Shown here one piece after another: positions 14,297 to 16,155 of a stretch of DNA of 16,155 bases (the first letter of the stretch is position 1; every line of letters starts with the position of its first letter). The DNA is from CALMZN01 sp964540095. GTDB lineage: Bacteria > Patescibacteriota > Patescibacteriia > UBA1558 > GWA2-36-10. The translations under genes and the position numbers were made by a program. The stretch covers positions 1 through 16,155 of the forward strand of contig CAZILH010000021.1 in the NCBI GenBank assembly GCA_964540095.1, written 5' to 3'. The notes beneath the pieces were generated by a model that did no database searches, had not been told where the DNA came from, and saw only the letters and a list, made by a program, of their open reading frames with translations.

Positions 14297-14325
14297 TTTA
14301 CAAAACATTCGATTTGTAGTATTAT
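14297..14325 (+). promoter_or_regulatory. Putative promoter of the tRNA-Pro/tRNA-Ala region
   Basis: TTTACA (14297-14302), a 17-base spacer and TATTAT (14320-14325). Its start would fall at about 14332, inside the hairpin that follows at 14328-14353. Confidence 0.4.
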
Positions 14326-14327
14326 GC

Positions 14328-14353
14328 AAAATCACTTAAATAGTGATTTTTTT
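14328..14353 (+). terminator. Rho-independent terminator
   Basis: AAAATCACT pairs with AGTGATTTT (9 bp, loop TAAAT), followed by further T. It is the better candidate for ending the DUF378 transcript. Confidence 0.65.
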
Positions 14354-14390
14354 ATTGAGTAAAATCGTTGGATTTGCTAGAATTATCTAA

Positions 14391-14443
14391 ACGGCAGTGC
14401 CGTGAACTCGACGACGAGTGAAGCGAGGAGGAATAATTCACGG
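14391..14443. repeat. Palindromic stretch before the tRNA-Pro copy
   Basis: It contains CGGC-AGT-GCCG (14392-14402), an outer stem CCGTGAA/TTCACGG (14400-14406 with 14437-14443), and an inner ACTCG/CGAGT pairing. It is GC-richer than the AT-rich genes around it. No ORF is supported between 14250 and 14711. Confidence 0.45.
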
Positions 14444-14507
14444 GGTGTAGCGCAGTTTCGCCCACAGGGCGACCACCCAGTGGGTGGGGATAGCGCGCGG
14501 CGTTCGG
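14441..14507 (+). pseudogene. Partial tRNA-Pro copy split by a double-hairpin element
   Basis: CGGGGTGTAGCGCAGTT (14441-14457) and GGATAGCGCGCGGCGTTCGG (14488-14507) together match the first half of the intact tRNA-Pro at 14529, with few differences, and end in the anticodon loop. The element sits in the D loop after AGTT. Confidence 0.75.
14458..14487. mobile_element. Double-hairpin element, copy C
   Basis: Hairpins TCGCCC-ACA-GGGCGA and CCACCC-AGT-GGGTGG, 30 bp in total, joined without spacer. It differs from copy D at two positions only, which are paired with each other in the second stem. Confidence 0.8.
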
Positions 14508-14528
14508 CCTGCCCGCCATGTCCATAGT

Positions 14529-14604
14529 CGGGGATTAGCGCAGTTGGTAGCGCGCAGCGTTCGGGACGCTGAGGTCGCCCGTTCGAGTCGGGTATCCCCG
14601 ACCA
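14529..14604 (+). tRNA. tRNA-Pro (anticodon CGG)
   Basis: A full cloverleaf of 76 bases with encoded CCA: acceptor CGGGGAT/ATCCCCG with discriminator A, D stem GCGC/GCGC, anticodon stem CAGCG/CGCTG with loop TTCGGGA, and T arm GCCCG-TTCGAGT-CGGGT. It reads CCG. The C1-G72 pair is typical of tRNA-Pro. Confidence 0.95.
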
Positions 14605-14612
14605 ATTTTTTT

Positions 14613-14689
14613 GGGCCAATAGCTCAGTTGGCTAGAGCGCTGCATTCGCATTGCAGAGGTCGTGGGTTCGAATCCCACTTGGTCCACCA
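14613..14689 (+). tRNA. tRNA-Ala (anticodon CGC)
   Basis: A full cloverleaf of 77 bases with encoded CCA: acceptor GGGCCAA/TTGGTCC containing the G3-U70 identity pair of alanine tRNAs, anticodon stem CTGCA/TGCAG with loop TTCGCAT, and T arm GTGGG-TTCGAAT-CCCAC. It reads GCG. Confidence 0.95.
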
Positions 14690-14711
14690 ATTTAAAATAA
14701 GAAGAAAAGCG

Positions 14712-15020
14712 ATGAACTATTTTGTGTATGTTTTAAAAAGTCTTAGAGATGGAAAAACGTATGTAGGCACGTCAGAAAAGTTACCATTTTCAAGACTTAA
14801 AGAGCATAATTTAGGAAGCAATACGTGGACTAAAAATCATCGACCTTTCGAGTTGATTTATTTTGAAAGTTATGTTTGTCAAGAGGATGCTATCCGAAGA
14901 GAAAAATATCTAAAATCAGGAATAGGGAATAAATTGGTTGGTTTAATTAGAGATAATTTTAATAACATATATCAAGGCTCAGTTTCGCCCACAGGGCGAC
15001 CGCCCAGTGGGCGGGACTAG
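14712..15020 (+). CDS. GIY-YIG domain protein with a repeat-derived C-terminus
   Basis: From the ATG at 14712 the product is 102 residues. It is a single GIY-YIG nuclease domain of the small UPF0213/YhbQ type: YFVYVLKS and TYVGTS form the two strands of the signature, SRLKEHNLG carries the conserved Arg and His, and QEDAIRREKYLKSG carries the conserved Glu. The ORF extends upstream over the tRNA genes, but that part is not coding. The usual end (KSGxGxxFLKKRL) is replaced by GNKLVGLIRDNFNNIYQ. The final residues GSVSPTGRPPSGRD and the TAG stop are encoded by a tRNA-Ala fragment and element copy D. The true 3' end was therefore probably lost or extended by the insertion. Such proteins are nucleases in principle; the role is unknown. 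Confidence 0.85.
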   Translation: MNYFVYVLKSLRDGKTYVGTSEKLPFSRLKEHNLGSNTWTKNHRPFELIYFESYVCQEDAIRREKYLKSGIGNKLVGLIRDNFNNIYQGSVSPTGRPPSGRD

Positions 15021-15030
15021 AGCGCTGCAT
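14976..15030 (+). pseudogene. Partial tRNA-Ala copy split by a double-hairpin element
   Basis: GGCTCAGTT (14976-14984) and GACTAGAGCGCTGCAT (15015-15030) match the D arm and 5' anticodon stem of the intact tRNA-Ala (AGCTCAGTT, GGCTAGAGCGCTGCAT), with one mismatch in each part. The element sits in the D loop after AGTT. Confidence 0.7.
14985..15014. mobile_element. Double-hairpin element, copy D
   Basis: Hairpins TCGCCC-ACA-GGGCGA and CCGCCC-AGT-GGGCGG, 30 bp. It overlaps the 3' end of the GIY-YIG gene and supplies its last codons. Confidence 0.8.
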
Positions 15031-15045
15031 GGCAGGGCAGGCAGG

Positions 15046-15067
15046 GACACGCATATCTTCACAGCCA
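15046..15067 (+). pseudogene. Possible tRNA-Leu fragment
   Basis: GACACGCAT, TTCA and AGCCA occur in the same order and nearly the same spacing as in the intact tRNA-Leu at 15108 (D arm end to anticodon arm). A 6-bp hairpin GCCACT/AGTGGC (15064-15082) follows. The match is short and could be chance. Confidence 0.35.
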
Positions 15068-15107
15068 CTTGAAGTGAGTGGCAGTCCCCATCGAATTTTA
15101 AAATTAT

Positions 15108-15195
15108 GCCGAAGTGGTGAAACTTGGTAGACACGCATGGTTCAGAGCCATGTGATCGCAAGATCGTGGGAGTTCAAATCTCCCCTTCGGCACCA
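15108..15195 (+). tRNA. tRNA-Leu (anticodon CAG)
   Basis: An 88-base class II tRNA with encoded CCA: acceptor GCCGAAG/CTTCGGC with discriminator A, anticodon stem CATGG/CCATG with loop TTCAGAG, a long variable arm GATC-GCAA-GATC, and T arm GGGAG-TTCAAAT-CTCCC. It reads CUG. Confidence 0.94.
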
Positions 15196-15209
15196 AACAA
15201 AAATTGGTT

Positions 15210-15242
15210 TCCCGCGTAGCGGGACCCCGCCGTAGGCGGTGG
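15210..15242. mobile_element. Double-hairpin element, copy E
   Basis: Hairpins TCCCGC-GTA-GCGGGA and CCGCC-GTA-GGCGG, the second flanked by CC and TGG. It follows GGTT and precedes CAAATC, the T-loop side of a tRNA-Leu 3' end. Confidence 0.75.
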
Positions 15243-15263
15243 CAAATCCTCTCTTCGGCACCA
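15243..15263 (+). pseudogene. Duplicated tRNA-Leu 3' end
   Basis: CAAATC, then CTCT, then CTTCGGCACCA repeats the T loop, acceptor strand and CCA of the intact tRNA-Leu 68 bases upstream; only the T-stem bases differ (CTCT for TCCC). Element copy E lies directly before it. Confidence 0.75.
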
Positions 15264-15299
15264 ATAAAATTTTATTATAGTCGGATTGGCTATTTTTTT

Positions 15300-15336
15300 G
15301 TATAAGAAAGGCCACCGATTAGAGTATTCGGTGGCC
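15300..15336 (-). terminator. Terminator of the second GC-rich orphan gene
   Basis: A perfect 9-bp stem, GGCCACCGA / TCGGTGGCC (15310-15318 with 15328-15336, loop 9), followed on the minus strand by TTTCTTAT. It lies 27 bases past the stop codon. Confidence 0.75.
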
Positions 15337-15363
15337 TGTGGGCAGGAGAAGAGTGTTGGCTTT

Positions 15364-15861
15364 TCAGCCGTTGCATTCGCGACGAGCCGCCGGATTGAGG
15401 AACCTTCTGTGGCGACCAGCACAGTAGAGAGTGAGGATGTTAGATCCTCGTGGCTGATCACTCCGTGCGAAGTTGGGATAGTTGCGGATTGGCAGGTGGA
15501 TGACCTGGCGAGCAGGATTCATTGGTCTCACTTCGGTAGTGATCACCGGCTGAGCAACAGCCACGACTGGTGTGATGTCTTCGACATCCATTACCATGTC
15601 AGCATAGCCACAGGCAGAACTGCTGTAGAACATCAGAGCTTCATAACTCATGCCAACAATGGCATCATGATTGAGTCCTAGCCCCAGTAGCCCTGATTCA
15701 TCCAGCACCATCCAGTCGCCAAAGTCCAAGCGGAAGGGGTTTGGTGTACGTCGAAAGACGTATGTGCCAGGTGGTAGGGTGACACTTGTCTCCATGTAGT
15801 TTGGGGCATCTGTCACACAGCTGAGGACGCGTTGGCCGTGGGTAGTCACGCGTAGTAGCAT
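15364..15861 (-). CDS. Orphan protein in a second GC-rich cassette
   Basis: I do not recognise a family. The ATG at 15861 has a strong Shine-Dalgarno, AAGGAG (15867-15872), 5 bases upstream. The product is 165 residues with no membrane segment or signal peptide. The first half is rich in beta-prone residues (TSVTLPPGTYVFRRTP, FGDWMVLDESGLLGLGL). The middle has VMDVEDITPVVAVAQPVITTEV, and the C-terminal 40 residues are Arg- and Pro-rich (PARQVIHLPIRNYP, GRHRRFLNPAARRE). Four cysteines are scattered through it. Codon use is much GC-richer than the core genes. It has its own promoter and terminator, as does the gene at 3536, with which I see no sequence similarity. Coding status is supported by the layout rather than by homology. 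Confidence 0.65.
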   Translation of the reverse strand: MLLRVTTHGQRVLSCVTDAPNYMETSVTLPPGTYVFRRTPNPFRLDFGDWMVLDESGLLGLGLNHDAIVGMSYEALMFYSSSACGYADMVMDVEDITPVVAVAQPVITTEVRPMNPARQVIHLPIRNYPNFARSDQPRGSNILTLYCAGRHRRFLNPAARRECNG

Positions 15862-15890
15862 ACCTTCTCCTTAAGGTTGCGTTGGTACAA

Positions 15891-15929
15891 GGATTGTCAT
15901 TGGCGAGTTAATAAAGTTGGTGACAATCC
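15891..15929 (-). promoter_or_regulatory. 5'-leader hairpin of the second GC-rich gene
   Basis: A perfect 9-bp stem, GGATTGTCA / TGACAATCC (15921-15929 with 15891-15899), with a 21-base loop, at the 5' end of the predicted mRNA and upstream of the Shine-Dalgarno. It could protect the mRNA or serve as a regulator site. Confidence 0.5.
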
Positions 15930-15938
15930 ACTGAGATT

Positions 15939-15967
15939 ATTATAGGGTATAGTATTTGACTTTACAA
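15939..15967 (-). promoter_or_regulatory. Promoter of the second GC-rich orphan gene
   Basis: On the minus strand TTGTAA (15962-15967), a 17-base spacer and a perfect TATAAT (15939-15944). The leader would be about 70 bases. It overlaps the divergent promoter for tRNA-Ser. Confidence 0.6.
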
Positions 15968-15984
15968 GCAAAATTCAATATTCT
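15956..15984 (+). promoter_or_regulatory. Promoter of tRNA-Ser
   Basis: TTGACT (15956-15961), a 17-base spacer and TATTCT (15979-15984), with a predicted start about 25 bases before the tRNA. Confidence 0.55.
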
Positions 15985-16016
15985 TAAGATAATTTATATT
16001 AATTTTATAGTTTTAT

Positions 16017-16106
16017 GGAAGGATGCCAGAGTGGTCTAATGGGGTAGTCTCGAAAACTACTGTCCCTTTACGGGGACCGCAGGTTCGAATCCTGCTCCTT
16101 CCGCCA
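16017..16106 (+). tRNA. tRNA-Ser (anticodon CGA)
   Basis: A 90-base class II tRNA with encoded CCA: acceptor GGAAGGA/TCCTTCC with discriminator G, anticodon stem GTAGT/ACTAC with loop CTCGAAA, a long variable arm GTCCC-TTTAC-GGGGAC, and T arm GCAGG-TTCGAAT-CCTGC. It reads UCG. Confidence 0.95.
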
Positions 16107-16136
16107 AAATTGAAAATCGGAATCGGAAGCCGAAAT

Positions 16137-16155
16137 GGGGTCGGCACGAAGTGCC
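16137..16155. repeat. Palindromic repeat cut by the window edge
   Basis: GGCAC-GAA-GTGCC is a 5-bp hairpin with a 3-base loop, preceded by GGGGTC. Its length and loop size recall one half of the double-hairpin elements, but the second half is outside the window. Confidence 0.3.

Noticed and set aside
14383..14619. Minus-strand ORF over the tRNA-Pro region
   Set aside because: It lies opposite an intact tRNA, a split tRNA copy and hairpin elements. Peptides of this kind (GIPDSNGRPQRPERCALPT) are a known artefact of translating tRNA genes in reverse.
14484..14711. Upstream extension of the GIY-YIG reading frame
   Set aside because: It runs through two intact tRNA genes, and the family's N-terminus (MNYFVYVLKS) begins at the ATG at 14712.
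10497..15242. CRISPR array
   Set aside because: The hairpin elements are irregularly spaced, differ between copies and are not separated by spacers of uniform length.
10527..15263. Phage or integrative-element attachment sites
   Set aside because: No integrase is present, and the fragments include 5' portions of tRNAs split by hairpins, which site-specific integration does not produce.
15174..15461. Minus-strand ORF across tRNA-Leu and element copy E
   Set aside because: It covers the tRNA 3' end, the duplicated tRNA end, the hairpin element and a terminator, and it has the same artefact-like peptide composition.
15286..15681. Plus-strand ORF opposite the second GC-rich gene
   Set aside because: It has no ribosome binding site or promoter, whereas the opposite frame has a promoter, AAGGAG, a start and a terminator in order.

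Overview
The window looks like a chromosomal stretch of an AT-rich bacterium with a reduced genome, most likely a member of the Patescibacteria (Candidate Phyla Radiation, Parcubacteria-like). This placement is inference. It rests on the compact housekeeping genes (RNase Y, YmdB, HU, ClpP, IF-2, RbfA, DHH phosphoesterases), the near absence of Shine-Dalgarno sequences before them, the very short leaders predicted for several of them, the encoded CCA on every tRNA, and a tRNA-Ile with a UAU anticodon.

Layout. 1-590: the 3' part of a C39-like cysteine peptidase gene (+). 591-3165: an rny-ymdB-hup operon (-) driven by a consensus promoter at 3390-3418. 3442-4113: a GC-rich orphan membrane-protein gene (+) with its own promoter, Shine-Dalgarno and terminator. 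4128-4294: a possible small structured RNA (-). 4318-5986: nrnA-like DHH phosphoesterase and clpP (-), separated by a palindromic repeat. 6039-6770: an orphan secreted or anchored protein (+). 6779-9123: infB-rbfA (-). 9162-10323: a second DHH-type protein that has lost its catalytic motifs (+). 10329-10469: tRNA-Ile(UAU). 10668-13256: an MgtA-type P-type ATPase. 13363-14249: tRNA-Gly(CCC), a half-size EamA transporter and a DUF378 protein. 14297-16106: tRNA-Pro(CGG), tRNA-Ala(CGC), a GIY-YIG protein, tRNA-Leu(CAG), a second GC-rich orphan gene (-) and tRNA-Ser(CGA).

Most striking signal. The right-hand third carries five copies of a small (30-36 bp) double-hairpin element. Every copy follows a GTT and is joined to a partial copy of a tRNA gene: tRNA-Gly, tRNA-Pro and tRNA-Ala 5' portions, and two tRNA 3' ends. 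In three cases the flanking halves rejoin to an almost intact tRNA segment when the element is removed, which is the signature of precise insertion. Two copies differ by compensating base changes in a stem, so the folded structure seems to be conserved. One copy supplies the last codons and the stop of the GIY-YIG gene. No transposase is present in the window.

A second signal is a pair of GC-rich genes of unknown function (3536-4051 and 15364-15861). Each is built as a self-contained transcription unit with a strong Shine-Dalgarno, unlike the surrounding genes. Five of the six intact tRNAs have C at anticodon position 34, so they read G-ending codons that such GC-rich genes use more than the AT-rich core genes do.
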